The notes beneath the pieces were generated by a model, which made no database searches, was not told where the DNA came from, and saw nothing but the letters and a program-made list of their open reading frames with translations. Positions 7,882-15,514 of a stretch of DNA of 37,438 nucleotides are shown here, in pieces. The stretch is taken from positions 1 to 37,438 of the forward strand of contig JAAYNF010000114.1 in the NCBI GenBank assembly GCA_012520975.1, given 5' to 3'. Position 1 is the stretch's first letter; the number at the start of each line of letters is the position of its first letter. Source of the DNA: Clostridiaceae bacterium. Lineage in GTDB: Bacteria; Bacillota; Clostridia; Saccharofermentanales; UBA5734. The position numbers and the translations under genes are program-made.

Positions 7882-9150
7882 TCACTCGATGTATTCAAAT
7901 GTCAGATCATGCAGGGCAACTAGGTCGCCTTCTTGCACACCGGCCTTTTCCAACGCATCAATAACACCTTTTCGTCGAATCAGGCGCTGGAAATATTGCA
8001 AGGATTCGTTATTCTCGAAATTGGTAGAATCCACCAAATTTTCAATCCATTTGCCGGTTACATGATAGATTTCCCCCTCCTTGACCAGATCAAACAATGC
8101 TTCTTCCTGATAGCGATAAACCGCCGTTTCTTTGACATCTTCAAGGAGAACAGGCTTGGGCAGCGTACGAACAACGCCGGCCACATACCGAATCAGCTCC
8201 GGAACACCCTCGTTAATCGGCGCGCAGATCAAAAACACCTTTAATCCAAGAGACTCCAGAGAGGCCTTCAGTTTTTCCAGCTGTTCCGGCTTGGCCAGAT
8301 CAACCTTATTGAGGGCGATGACCTGCGGCCGGGCGGCCAGCCGAGAATCAAAGGAAGCCAGCTCATGATTGATCTTCTCATAATCATCAAGGGGATCGCG
8401 TCCGGAAAACCCGGATGCATCAATCATATGGATCAGCAGACGTGTTCGTTCGATATGGCGCAAAAAAGCATGACCCAGACCCTGGCCTCGATGTGCGCCT
8501 TCAATAAGCCCGGGGATATCGGCAAGAACAAAGCTGTAATCGTCCACGCTGACCACACCCAATTGAGGCTGCAGTGTTGTAAAAGGGTAGTCGGCAATTT
8601 TGGGGCGGGCCTCCGAAACAACAGCCAGCAAACTTGATTTGCCAACATTCGGAAATCCGATCAAGCCGACATCGGCCAGCAATTTCAATTCAATCTGCAG
8701 CGTATATTCTTCACCCGGCTCGCCGGCACGGGCAAATTTCGGAGCTTGGCGGACGCTGTTGACAAAACGGGTGTTGCCGGCGCCACCGCGGCCGCCTCGC
8801 GCAACAACAGCCTCCTGTCCTTCTTCAATTAAATCGGCCAATATTCGGCCGGTTTCGGCATCCTTGATCAGTGTGCCCACCGGAACCCGGATGCGAAGGT
8901 CATTGCCTTTGCGTCCGGCCATTTTCTTTCGGCCACCCTTGGTTCCATCTTCGGCTTTATATTTTCTTTTGTAGCGAAAATCTTGCAGGGTGCTGAGTCC
9001 TTCATCCGCATAAAACACGACATTGCCCCCACGGCCACCGTCGCCTCCATCCGGTCCGCCGGCCGGAACATAGCGGGCGGTATGAAATGAAACCATGCCG
9101 TTGCCTCCATTCCCTGCTTGGACGGCAATTTGGGCGCTGTCGATGAACAT
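7882..9150 (-). CDS. obgE: GTPase ObgE/CgtA
   Basis: Essential GTPase of late 50S subunit assembly and stress signalling, 422 residues. Domain order is the glycine-rich Obg fold (about 1-158), the G domain with G1 GFPNVGKSS at 165-173, G3 DIPGLIEGA at 211-219 and G4 NKVD at 281-284, then the C-terminal OCT domain (about 345-422), which is found mainly in Gram-positive Obg proteins. A GGAGGT ribosome binding site lies 5 bases upstream of the ATG. Upstream are rpmA, prp and rplU, the classic order. A terminator-like hairpin (9171-9199) sits just ahead of the gene with no room for a promoter after it, so obgE is probably expressed by read-through at a reduced level. Confidence 0.97.
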   Translation of the reverse strand: MFIDSAQIAVQAGNGGNGMVSFHTARYVPAGGPDGGDGGRGGNVVFYADEGLSTLQDFRYKRKYKAEDGTKGGRKKMAGRKGNDLRIRVPVGTLIKDAETGRILADLIEEGQEAVVARGGRGGAGNTRFVNSVRQAPKFARAGEPGEEYTLQIELKLLADVGLIGFPNVGKSSLLAVVSEARPKIADYPFTTLQPQLGVVSVDDYSFVLADIPGLIEGAHRGQGLGHAFLRHIERTRLLIHMIDASGFSGRDPLDDYEKINHELASFDSRLAARPQVIALNKVDLAKPEQLEKLKASLESLGLKVFLICAPINEGVPELIRYVAGVVRTLPKPVLLEDVKETAVYRYQEEALFDLVKEGEIYHVTGKWIENLVDSTNFENNESLQYFQRLIRRKGVIDALEKAGVQEGDLVALHDLTFEYIE

Positions 9151-9170
9151 GAAAGACCTCCGTTATGTCG

Positions 9171-9199
9171 AAAAAGCCCAACCGGTTTTCACCGGCTGG
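9171..9199 (-). terminator. Terminator/attenuator between rpmA and obgE
   Basis: On the minus strand a 9-bp stem (CCAGCCGGT with ACCGGTTGG, one G-T pair) capped by a GAAA tetraloop is followed by GC and five T residues. It is about 85 bases after the rpmA stop and only about 20 bases before the obgE start. It would uncouple ribosomal protein output from obgE. Confidence 0.75.
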
Positions 9200-9284
9200 A
9201 CTCTCTGGTCATGTGGCTGGAAAAATTCATCCATTCTGGCATTCCGGTCGGTTAAGGTTAACAAGAACGCGCGGTTTTCCCGAA

Positions 9285-9566
9285 TCACTCAAAGGGGTAG
9301 ACACTGACCTGCTTCCTGCTTTTGCCCAACCGCTCGTATTTGACTTCTCCTTCGATCAGCGCAAACAAGGTATCGTCCGAGCCCCTGCCGACATTTTGCC
9401 CAGGATGAATTTTGGTGCCGCGTTGGCGAACCAGAATGTTGCCGGCCAGAACCGCCTGACCATCTCCACGTTTTGCGCCTAGACGCTTGGATGCTGATTC
9501 GCGGCCGTTACGGGAACTGCCGACACCTTTTTTATGTGCTAAAAGCTGTAAATTGACGAAAATCAT
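9285..9566 (-). CDS. rpmA: Ribosomal protein L27 with cleavable N-terminus
   Basis: Large-subunit protein bL27, 93 residues, whose N-terminus reaches the peptidyl transferase centre. It begins [17 protein letters not shown]: before the normal mature start (AHKKG) there are nine extra residues ending NLQLL. In Firmicutes this propeptide is removed by the protease Prp, typically after LQFF; here the predicted cut is L9/A10. The rest ([18 protein letters not shown]...[15 protein letters not shown]) is canonical. GGGAGGTG precedes the ATG. The Prp gene lies immediately upstream (15-base gap). Confidence 0.97.
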   Translation of the reverse strand: MIFVNLQLLAHKKGVGSSRNGRESASKRLGAKRGDGQAVLAGNILVRQRGTKIHPGQNVGRGSDDTLFALIEGEVKYERLGKSRKQVSVYPFE

Positions 9567-9581
9567 GCTGATGCACCTCCC

Positions 9582-9926
9582 TCAAGCATAATTTGATTCG
9601 ATAACAGTAACAAATTTCCTGCCATAACTATGTTCGATCTGGACGCAACCGATCGCCAAGGCATCGGTCAGGATTCGGGCTTTGGCATATTGATCCGGGT
9701 CCATGTCGTCGGGATCGATGGTCTGGATTTCGATCAGGCCATCGGCCAAGGTAAACGCCGGTTCGAGCCCTGCCAGATCCTGTAAACTTCCGATTATCGT
9801 CTGCGCAATAGCCGATATGCCTGCGCAAATGATGTCCGATCCTTCCGGCGCATAGCCGGCATGCCCCGACGCAACAAAGCGTCTGATATACCCGTTTGCG
9901 GAACGATACAACGTTACGGTAATCAT
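9582..9926 (-). CDS. prp: Ribosomal-processing cysteine protease Prp
   Basis: Cysteine protease that removes the L27 propeptide in Firmicutes, about 114 residues. Taking the ATG at 9926 puts the catalytic pair at H22 and C34 (motif GHAGYAPEGSDIICAGIS), the same numbers as I recall for the Staphylococcus aureus enzyme. A TTG at 9941, overlapping the rplU stop, would add five residues. Neither start has a strong Shine-Dalgarno, so translation is probably coupled to rplU. It sits between rplU and rpmA, the conserved position of this gene, and its substrate is the next gene. Confidence 0.93.
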   Translation of the reverse strand: MITVTLYRSANGYIRRFVASGHAGYAPEGSDIICAGISAIAQTIIGSLQDLAGLEPAFTLADGLIEIQTIDPDDMDPDQYAKARILTDALAIGCVQIEHSYGRKFVTVIESNYA

Positions 9927-9937
9927 GTCAAGTTTGA

Positions 9938-10249
9938 TCAAGCAGTGATCTTGGTTATTCTGACACGGGTGTACGGTTGACGATGGCCCATTTTCCTGCG
10001 ATAACCTTTTTTGGCCTTGTACTTGAAGACAATAATCTTCTTTTGTTTGCCTTGTTTGACAATTTCGCCTTCAACGACGGCGCCTTCAAGTTCAGGATTT
10101 CCGACTCTGAAACCCTTGTCGTCCGATACGGCCAATACTTGGTCGAATTGCAAAGATTCTCCGGCTTCGCCGGCAAGTTTTTCAACAAAAATCTCGTCGC
10201 CGACGGAAACTCGATATTGTTTTCCGCCGGTTGCTATGACGGCATACAT
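9938..10249 (-). CDS. rplU: Ribosomal protein L21
   Basis: Large-subunit protein bL21, 103 residues, which binds 23S rRNA. Features typical of the family are the start [25 protein letters not shown], the middle [11 protein letters not shown] and the basic C-terminal [21 protein letters not shown]. The ATG at 10249 has AGGAGG about 10 bases upstream. It is the first gene of the rplU-prp-rpmA-obgE-yhbY series, with a consensus promoter and a structured leader upstream that suggest autogenous control. Confidence 0.98.
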   Translation of the reverse strand: MYAVIATGGKQYRVSVGDEIFVEKLAGEAGESLQFDQVLAVSDDKGFRVGNPELEGAVVEGEIVKQGKQKKIIVFKYKAKKGYRRKMGHRQPYTRVRITKITA

Positions 10250-10280
10250 ATTTGCGTTACCTCCTGTAATCGGTCTCGCC

Positions 10281-10317
10281 GGTCCCAGGCATGCTGCAGC
10301 ATTTCAAAGCCCGGACC
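10281..10317 (-). promoter_or_regulatory. Candidate L21 leader hairpin
   Basis: In the rplU 5' leader (minus strand), GGTCC pairs with GGACC, continued by GGGC against GCCT, around an inner palindrome (ATGCTGCAGCAT). A second GACCG-containing segment follows before the ribosome binding site. Firmicutes rplU transcripts are known to carry an L21 leader RNA. The stems are seen; assignment to that family is inference and needs a covariance-model search. Confidence 0.5.
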
Positions 10318-10333
10318 AAGCGGTCGCCGAATC

Positions 10334-10362
10334 ATGTTAACATCAGATGACCTGTATGTCAA
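10334..10362 (-). promoter_or_regulatory. Promoter of the rplU cluster
   Basis: On the minus strand a perfect TTGACA (complement of 10357-10362) is followed after 17 bases by TAACAT (complement of 10334-10339). The predicted start of transcription leaves a leader of about 75 bases before rplU. Confidence 0.8.
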
Positions 10363-10372
10363 CGGGCAATAA

Positions 10373-11899
10373 TCACCCGCCCGGCAGAATCGAAATCATA
10401 AAAGGACACAGCAGCACCGTCGACCAGGCAAGCCCTTGGAACAAGCCGCCCAACAGAGATTTGCCCGAGGCATTGAAAGCCGCCAATCCAAGACTGAACG
10501 ACCACCAGCGTGCAAGCAACAGCCAGATGCCGGCCGGAAGACCGACCCAACCAACCATCGATACTCCGGCAATTGTCCATAAAATCACCGGCAGATAACC
10601 GATAACGGCCGCAGGCCCACGGCTTAGGCCAGGGGCTCCAACCAATCCTGCCGCCCAGCTGACCAGCACCAGAATCAGCATGGGCAGAAAATATTCAGGC
10701 CGCTCCAGCTTGACACCACTTGTCAGAATAACCCAACCAAACGCCAAGCCGATGGTTAGGATGATGAAAATCAGTCCGGTGAGATTCAAACGGGGCAGGC
10801 GGCGTGCGCTGTCCGATAAAGGACGAGTGAAAGGCACAGACAGACGGCGGTCGTTCCAAACGATCCAACCCCAGATTCCCGGCGCAATAAGGATGGCGGG
10901 GATCTGCCAAAGTCGCCATTGCCTCAAAAAAAAGGCAATGACCAATCCGATGGTCGCGGCCAAAATCAAGGCCGGCAGAAGGAGCACCAGATTTCGCCGA
11001 CTCCCGTTATATTGATCTGGTTCAACCGCGGTCGACGTTAATCCCCCGCTTGCAGGCTCGGGGATTTTGTTGCGATTTTTCGCCAGCGCAAGGTTGATGG
11101 CCTGAGGCAAAGCCAGCAAAACAAGACCGGAAAGCAGCAGCCCAAACCAGCCAAGGACGCTCTGACTCGCAGCCCGGAAAAATTTTGCTTTCGGCGCATC
11201 GATCCGAGATGCGGAAAGATCGGCAAACCAACCGACGGTCGCCGAAAGCGAGCGCGGAGAATACCGTGAACACCTTGAAATAAGACCCGGGTAAAGGATC
11301 AGCCAAGTTTTGCCATCGGCGGACGCATACTGATTGGGAGCCAGAAAGCTGTTTTTCATGGGTGGAAATAAATCGGCATCTTCCCCGCTCAGCCACTCAA
11401 AAAACCGGCGGCTGCCAAAATCGGATCCTGCATCATCATTGTTGAGAACCACCGTTGTCCAATCAGGCGGCCACGCTATCGGCTCTAAATCGGTCAGCGC
11501 TTTCAAATTAGAGGGCGCCAGCAAAAAGATACCATCAATCTTTTTTATTTGCCGGGCCGCCCGCCAAGCCGCCTCATCCCCGGTATCAAAAGCCACCAGC
11601 CACAAATGATCCGACGGCTCAATGACAGCACGAATGTTTGAAATCATTTCCTGTTCCGATTCCGCCGGGACATCGATGATTGTTGTCCGGTAGCCCACAA
11701 AGCGCAGACCGGCGGTCAATGGGTAATAATGGTGGAAACTTTGCTCCGGCATATTCAGCAACAGGATCTGTCCGGCCGGTTGTTGATCAAAATCCCGATT
11801 GAGCGATAAATAGGCGCTTAGGGGTTGCAAAAGCAGGAGAACGGCCAAAATGATGCCTCCTGCGCTTAAAAACCATGGGAGCAATCTTTTGGATCTCAT
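10373..11899 (-). CDS. Unrecognised membrane protein with extracytoplasmic N-terminal domain
   Basis: I do not recognise the family. The protein has 508 residues. A hydrophobic segment at about 8-30 (LLPWFLSAGGIILAVLLLL) looks like a signal anchor. Residues of about 35-235 form a soluble domain with alternating strands and helices (QILLLNMPEQ, HLWLVAFDTG, DGIFLLAPSN, TTVVLNNDD, TWLILYPG) that recalls an alpha/beta-hydrolase or Rossmann-like fold, but I see no GxSxG nucleophile elbow. The C-terminal half has about seven further membrane helices. The ATG at 11899 overlaps the glpK stop (TGATG), suggesting translational coupling to glpK; a TTG one codon upstream is possible. The rplU promoter starts just before its stop. 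Composition resembles the neighbours. Confidence 0.8.
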   Translation of the reverse strand: MRSKRLLPWFLSAGGIILAVLLLLQPLSAYLSLNRDFDQQPAGQILLLNMPEQSFHHYYPLTAGLRFVGYRTTIIDVPAESEQEMISNIRAVIEPSDHLWLVAFDTGDEAAWRAARQIKKIDGIFLLAPSNLKALTDLEPIAWPPDWTTVVLNNDDAGSDFGSRRFFEWLSGEDADLFPPMKNSFLAPNQYASADGKTWLILYPGLISRCSRYSPRSLSATVGWFADLSASRIDAPKAKFFRAASQSVLGWFGLLLSGLVLLALPQAINLALAKNRNKIPEPASGGLTSTAVEPDQYNGSRRNLVLLLPALILAATIGLVIAFFLRQWRLWQIPAILIAPGIWGWIVWNDRRLSVPFTRPLSDSARRLPRLNLTGLIFIILTIGLAFGWVILTSGVKLERPEYFLPMLILVLVSWAAGLVGAPGLSRGPAAVIGYLPVILWTIAGVSMVGWVGLPAGIWLLLARWWSFSLGLAAFNASGKSLLGGLFQGLAWSTVLLCPFMISILPGG

Positions 11900-13407
11900 C
11901 AAGACCGCCGCTCCGGAGAAACATTTTCAATTGCGGTGGAAACGGCCTGTTTCCAAGCCTGCCGGCGCTGCGATCTTTCGTCGCCGGTCATGGTCGGCTC
12001 AAACAGACGATCTTTCACACGTATCCCCTCAATGGCAGCAGGCTGATCCAATATCCCGCTGGCCAATCCTGCCAGACAAGCCACCCCGAAAGCCGTGGTT
12101 TCGACCATGACCGGCCGGTCAACCGACACACCGCTGATATCCGCCTGAAATTGCATGAGCAGATCACTGACACTGGCTCCACCATCAACACGCAGAGCGG
12201 TTATTGGTCTGGCGGTGTCCATCTGCATGCACTCCAAAACGTCCAGACTCTGATGTGCGATGGACTCCAGCACAGCTCGCGCGATGTGCTCACGGCTGCT
12301 GCGGCCGGTCAAACCGGTTATGATTCCCCGCGCCTGCATATTCCAGTAAGGAGCACCCAAGCCGCTAAAGGCCGGGACAAAATGGACACCGTCCGTGTCG
12401 TCAACGGCTTCAGCCAATCGATCACATTCGGATGAGCGGGTGATCAGTCGCAAGTTATCCCGCAGCCACAATATCACCGACCCGGCTTGGAATACACTCC
12501 CTTCAAGGGCATACTCGATTCCCTTGCCCAGATCCCAAGCAACCGTTGTAATTAAATGATGATGGGAACGAATGATTTGACTGCCAGTATGCATTAGAAT
12601 GAAGCATCCGGTTCCGTAAGTGTTTTTGGTCATGCCCGGCTCCAAGCAGGCCTGTCCAAAAAGTGCCGCCTGCTGGTCGCCGGCGATGCCGCAGATCGGC
12701 ACATAACCGGGAAGTATTTCCGGATCTAGATATGCGGCAACCCCCGATGAGGGCAGGATTTCAGGCAAAATGGCGACCGGAATGCCAAAAGCGCGTAAAA
12801 GCTCATCATCCCACGTGCCGGTCCGGATATTGAAGAACATGGTTCGAGAAGCATTGCTGACATCGGTAACGTGACGTTGGCGACCGGACAGGTGCCAAAT
12901 CAACCAAGTATCGATCGTGCCGGCCATCAGCTCGCCTCGTTCGGCGCGTTCGCGAACTCCGGGGATTTCGGCCAAAAGCCACATCAGTTTGGTGGCGGAA
13001 AAGTAAGCATCAACAACAAGGCCGGTCTTGTCGGCGATGAGTTTTTCCAGACCACATTGGATGATTTTCTCACAGATCGAAGCCGTTCGCCGACATTGCC
13101 AGACAATGGCCGGATAAACCGGTCGGCCGGTCAAACGATCCCAGAGAACAATGGTTTCACGTTGGTTGGTGATACCCACGGCGGCAATTTTCTTCGGCTG
13201 CGGCGCCTTGGCCACGGCATCTCGAAGAACGTCGATCTGGCATTTTAATATTTCCTCAGGATCCTGCTCCACCCAACCGGGCTGAGGAAAAGTAAGCGCG
13301 ATGGCCTGCTGGGCTTTGCTCACCACCTGTCCAGCTTGGTCAAACAAAAGAGCCCGGCAACTGGTTGTTCCTTGGTCAAGAGCCAGAATATATGCCGGTG
13401 TTTCCAT
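11899..13407 (-). CDS. glpK: Glycerol kinase
   Basis: FGGY-family kinase, 502 residues, phosphorylating glycerol to sn-glycerol 3-phosphate in the cytoplasm. The N-terminus AYILALDQGTTSCRALLFD is the phosphate-1 motif, and glycerol kinase hallmarks follow: TNQRETIVLWDRLTGRPVYPAIVWQ, GTIDTWLIWHLSG, the FGGY signature region (GLGAPYWNMQARGIITGLTG) and ALRVDGGAS. TAGGAGGCG precedes the ATG by 8 bases. No glpF, glpO or glpD is nearby. The product could feed phospholipid or glycolipid synthesis or glycerol use. The following gene overlaps it by one base. Confidence 0.97.
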   Translation of the reverse strand: METPAYILALDQGTTSCRALLFDQAGQVVSKAQQAIALTFPQPGWVEQDPEEILKCQIDVLRDAVAKAPQPKKIAAVGITNQRETIVLWDRLTGRPVYPAIVWQCRRTASICEKIIQCGLEKLIADKTGLVVDAYFSATKLMWLLAEIPGVRERAERGELMAGTIDTWLIWHLSGRQRHVTDVSNASRTMFFNIRTGTWDDELLRAFGIPVAILPEILPSSGVAAYLDPEILPGYVPICGIAGDQQAALFGQACLEPGMTKNTYGTGCFILMHTGSQIIRSHHHLITTVAWDLGKGIEYALEGSVFQAGSVILWLRDNLRLITRSSECDRLAEAVDDTDGVHFVPAFSGLGAPYWNMQARGIITGLTGRSSREHIARAVLESIAHQSLDVLECMQMDTARPITALRVDGGASVSDLLMQFQADISGVSVDRPVMVETTAFGVACLAGLASGILDQPAAIEGIRVKDRLFEPTMTGDERSQRRQAWKQAVSTAIENVSPERRS

Positions 13408-13440
13408 TTGGTTCGCCTCCTACCGATGAATTCGAAAGCA

Positions 13441-13449
13441 ATTATAACA
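13441..13449 (-). promoter_or_regulatory. Extended -10 promoter of glpK
   Basis: On the minus strand TGTTATAAT is a perfect extended -10 element, about 35 bases before the glpK ATG. No clear -35 is seen, as is common for extended -10 promoters. Confidence 0.5.
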
Positions 13450-13479
13450 TAGAGAAAAGGATCTCTCGCGCAAAACCGC

Positions 13480-13499
13480 CGACAAGATCCCTTTTGTCG
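13480..13499 (-). terminator. Weak possible terminator after spoVG
   Basis: On the minus strand CGACAA pairs with TTGTCG over an 8-base loop, followed by GCGGTTTTG. The T run is short and offset. It lies between spoVG and the glpK promoter, where a terminator would be expected. Confidence 0.3.
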
Positions 13500-13535
13500 T
13501 CCTAAGATCTGTTTTGAGTTAAGTCATGTATCAGG

Positions 13536-13829
13536 TCACCCGGGCTGAACAACGGGCTCTGTGCCCTCGGCACTTTCCAGCGCTTCTTTATATTTCGCCA
13601 GAACTTCGGTGGACAGTTTTTCTCGAAAAGCAGAATTAATCGGGTGAACAATGTCCTTGAACTCGCCATCCAAGGTTTTACGACTGGGCATCGCAATAAA
13701 ATAGCCATTGGTGCCCTCAATAACTTTGATGTCATGCACAACGAAAGAATCATCGAAAGTAACCGAGACAATGGCTTTCATCTTTCCTTCGCTTCCCATT
13801 TTTCGAATGGTGATACTGGTAATTTCCAT
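13536..13829 (-). CDS. spoVG: SpoVG family RNA/DNA-binding regulator
   Basis: SpoVG-family protein of 97 residues, a small site-specific nucleic-acid-binding regulator in Firmicutes, first known from sporulation (asymmetric septation) but also present in non-sporulating species. The family pattern is clear: [44 protein letters not shown] and [19 protein letters not shown] lies 9 bases upstream of the ATG. Its promoter region is shared with the divergent murC. Its presence alone does not show that the organism makes spores. Confidence 0.96.
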   Translation of the reverse strand: MEITSITIRKMGSEGKMKAIVSVTFDDSFVVHDIKVIEGTNGYFIAMPSRKTLDGEFKDIVHPINSAFREKLSTEVLAKYKEALESAEGTEPVVQPG

Positions 13830-13910
13830 TGTGCTATCCTCCGCTTTGTCAACAATTTGACGATAATTTGCCGATGTAGGAGAGTCATTGTGCTTATTTT
13901 TAACAAATTT

Positions 13911-13919
13911 ATTATATCA
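13911..13919 (-). promoter_or_regulatory. Extended -10 promoter of spoVG
   Basis: On the minus strand TGATATAAT is an extended -10 with a perfect TATAAT, about 80 bases upstream of the spoVG ATG. No good -35 is seen 17 bases away. In Bacillus spoVG uses sigma-H, but no convincing sigma-H site is visible here. Confidence 0.45.
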
Positions 13920-13964
13920 CAAAATATTCATTAAAGATTCATTTTATTGTGAACGGCACAAGGG

Positions 13965-13992
13965 TTGCCTAGAGATTGATTTATGGTAGAAT
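13965..13992 (+). promoter_or_regulatory. Promoter of murC
   Basis: TTGCCT (13965-13970) and TAGAAT (13987-13992) are 16 bases apart, and the -10 has an upstream TGG (extended form). The expected transcription start is near 13999, which argues against the GTG at 14008 as the murC start. Confidence 0.65.
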
Positions 13993-14019
13993 GATTCGGA
14001 AAGGTAGGTGCCTGTTTTC

Positions 14020-15489
14020 ATGGCCCAAACAGCCCCTCAATCGGATATGCAAGAATTGCGGGAGTACACCCGCATCTTTTTCGTCGGAATCGGCGGCATC
14101 AGCATGAGTGGTCTGGCCGAACTGGCCGCCAGCAGTGGTTATCAGGTTGCCGGTTCAGATCGGGTTCTTTCAGATCGGACGGAATATCTTGTTCGCTTGG
14201 GTGTTCCGATTTTCTCCGGTCACAGTGCCGAATGGATCGATCGATTTCAACCGGATTTGGTTGTTCATACAGCTGCGGTGCATGATGACAACCCTGAACT
14301 AATCCGCGCACGAACCAAAGGGATTCGGGTCATCGATCGGGCGACTTTTCTTGGTTGGCTCAACCGTCAGTTTAGCCGGGTCGTCAATATCGCGGGCACA
14401 CACGGCAAAACAACCACAACCGCCATGTGTTCACTGATCTTGATGGCCGCCGGCATTGATCCGACCGTTCATCTGGGCGCCGAACTGATCCAGTTTCACA
14501 GCACGGTTCGGGTCGGCAAACCCGGCGAGGTTATGGTTTCCGAAGCCTGTGAATATATGAACAGCTTTCTGAAATTTCATTCGACGACAGCCGCCATTCT
14601 CAATATTGAATATGATCACGTGGATTGTTTCGACGATTTGTCGGCAGTTATTGATACGTTTTGCTTGTTTGCCGATCAGTTGCCGGACAACGGCAATCTG
14701 GTCATCCCAGCCTTCGAGCCTCAGGTCGGCCGTATGCTTGCGGCTTTAAAGGACAAGCGCCGGAAAGCCGGTCGCCCTATGCCCCGAGTGGTTGCCTTCG
14801 GTTTCGATACTGATGAAATGGATGGCCGCCCACCGGATTTTCAGGTTAAAAATCTTGTTTTCAAGGATGGTCTGCCGGGATTCGAGGTCTGGCACGATCA
14901 GCGGCTCTATTGCCGCCTGAAGCTTCAGGTTCCCGGTCGACATAATGTCGATAATGCGATGGCAGCTATTGCCTGCGCAGCCTTAAACGGAGGCACTCCC
15001 GAGGCCGCAGAATCTGCCCTGCGTACTTTTCAAGGCGCAGAAGGCCGTTTTACTTTTGTCGGATACTACCGTGGGGCACAGGTGATTGCCGACTATGCCC
15101 ATCACCCTTCCGCAGCCAGAGCAACGCTTTCGGCTGCCGGCAATATGCCCCATCCCCGCACATGGGTGGTCTTTCAACCGCTGACTTATAGCCGGACAAA
15201 GGTTCTGTTGGAGAATTTTGCCCGAACATTCAAGGACTGCGCGCATGTTATTTTAGCTGAAATTTTCAGTGATCGTGAAACCAATAACGGCGATGTCAGC
15301 TCGCGAATGCTGGCCGATCGAATTAACGAACTTGGCGGCAACGCGGAGTTTGAGCCATCATTGGCGGCTATTCAGAAAAGACTTGATCAATTAATCACGC
15401 CCGGCGACCTGCTGCTGGTTCTGGGTCCTGAACAAATACGCGAATTCGCCGATCATCTGACCGGGCGAAGCAATCATTTCGGTCTCTGA
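14020..15489 (+). CDS. murC: UDP-N-acetylmuramate--L-alanine ligase
   Basis: Cytoplasmic Mur ligase, 489 residues, adding L-alanine to UDP-MurNAc in peptidoglycan synthesis. Visible are the N-terminal Rossmann motif FVGIGGISMSG (23-31 region), the ATP-binding GTHGKTTTT near residue 126, the central-domain segments LNIEYDHVDCF and PGRHNVDNAMAAIA, and the C-terminal DYAHHPSAARATL. The ATG at 14020 is preferred: AGGTG lies 9 bases upstream and the predicted transcript starts near 13999. A GTG at 14008 is the alternative. It stands alone, divergent from spoVG and convergent with ftsH (25-base gap, no clear terminator). Confidence 0.97.
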   Translation: MAQTAPQSDMQELREYTRIFFVGIGGISMSGLAELAASSGYQVAGSDRVLSDRTEYLVRLGVPIFSGHSAEWIDRFQPDLVVHTAAVHDDNPELIRARTKGIRVIDRATFLGWLNRQFSRVVNIAGTHGKTTTTAMCSLILMAAGIDPTVHLGAELIQFHSTVRVGKPGEVMVSEACEYMNSFLKFHSTTAAILNIEYDHVDCFDDLSAVIDTFCLFADQLPDNGNLVIPAFEPQVGRMLAALKDKRRKAGRPMPRVVAFGFDTDEMDGRPPDFQVKNLVFKDGLPGFEVWHDQRLYCRLKLQVPGRHNVDNAMAAIACAALNGGTPEAAESALRTFQGAEGRFTFVGYYRGAQVIADYAHHPSAARATLSAAGNMPHPRTWVVFQPLTYSRTKVLLENFARTFKDCAHVILAEIFSDRETNNGDVSSRMLADRINELGGNAEFEPSLAAIQKRLDQLITPGDLLLVLGPEQIREFADHLTGRSNHFGL

Positions 15490-15514
15490 TATGGCTTTTC
15501 AAACAGCATGATTT

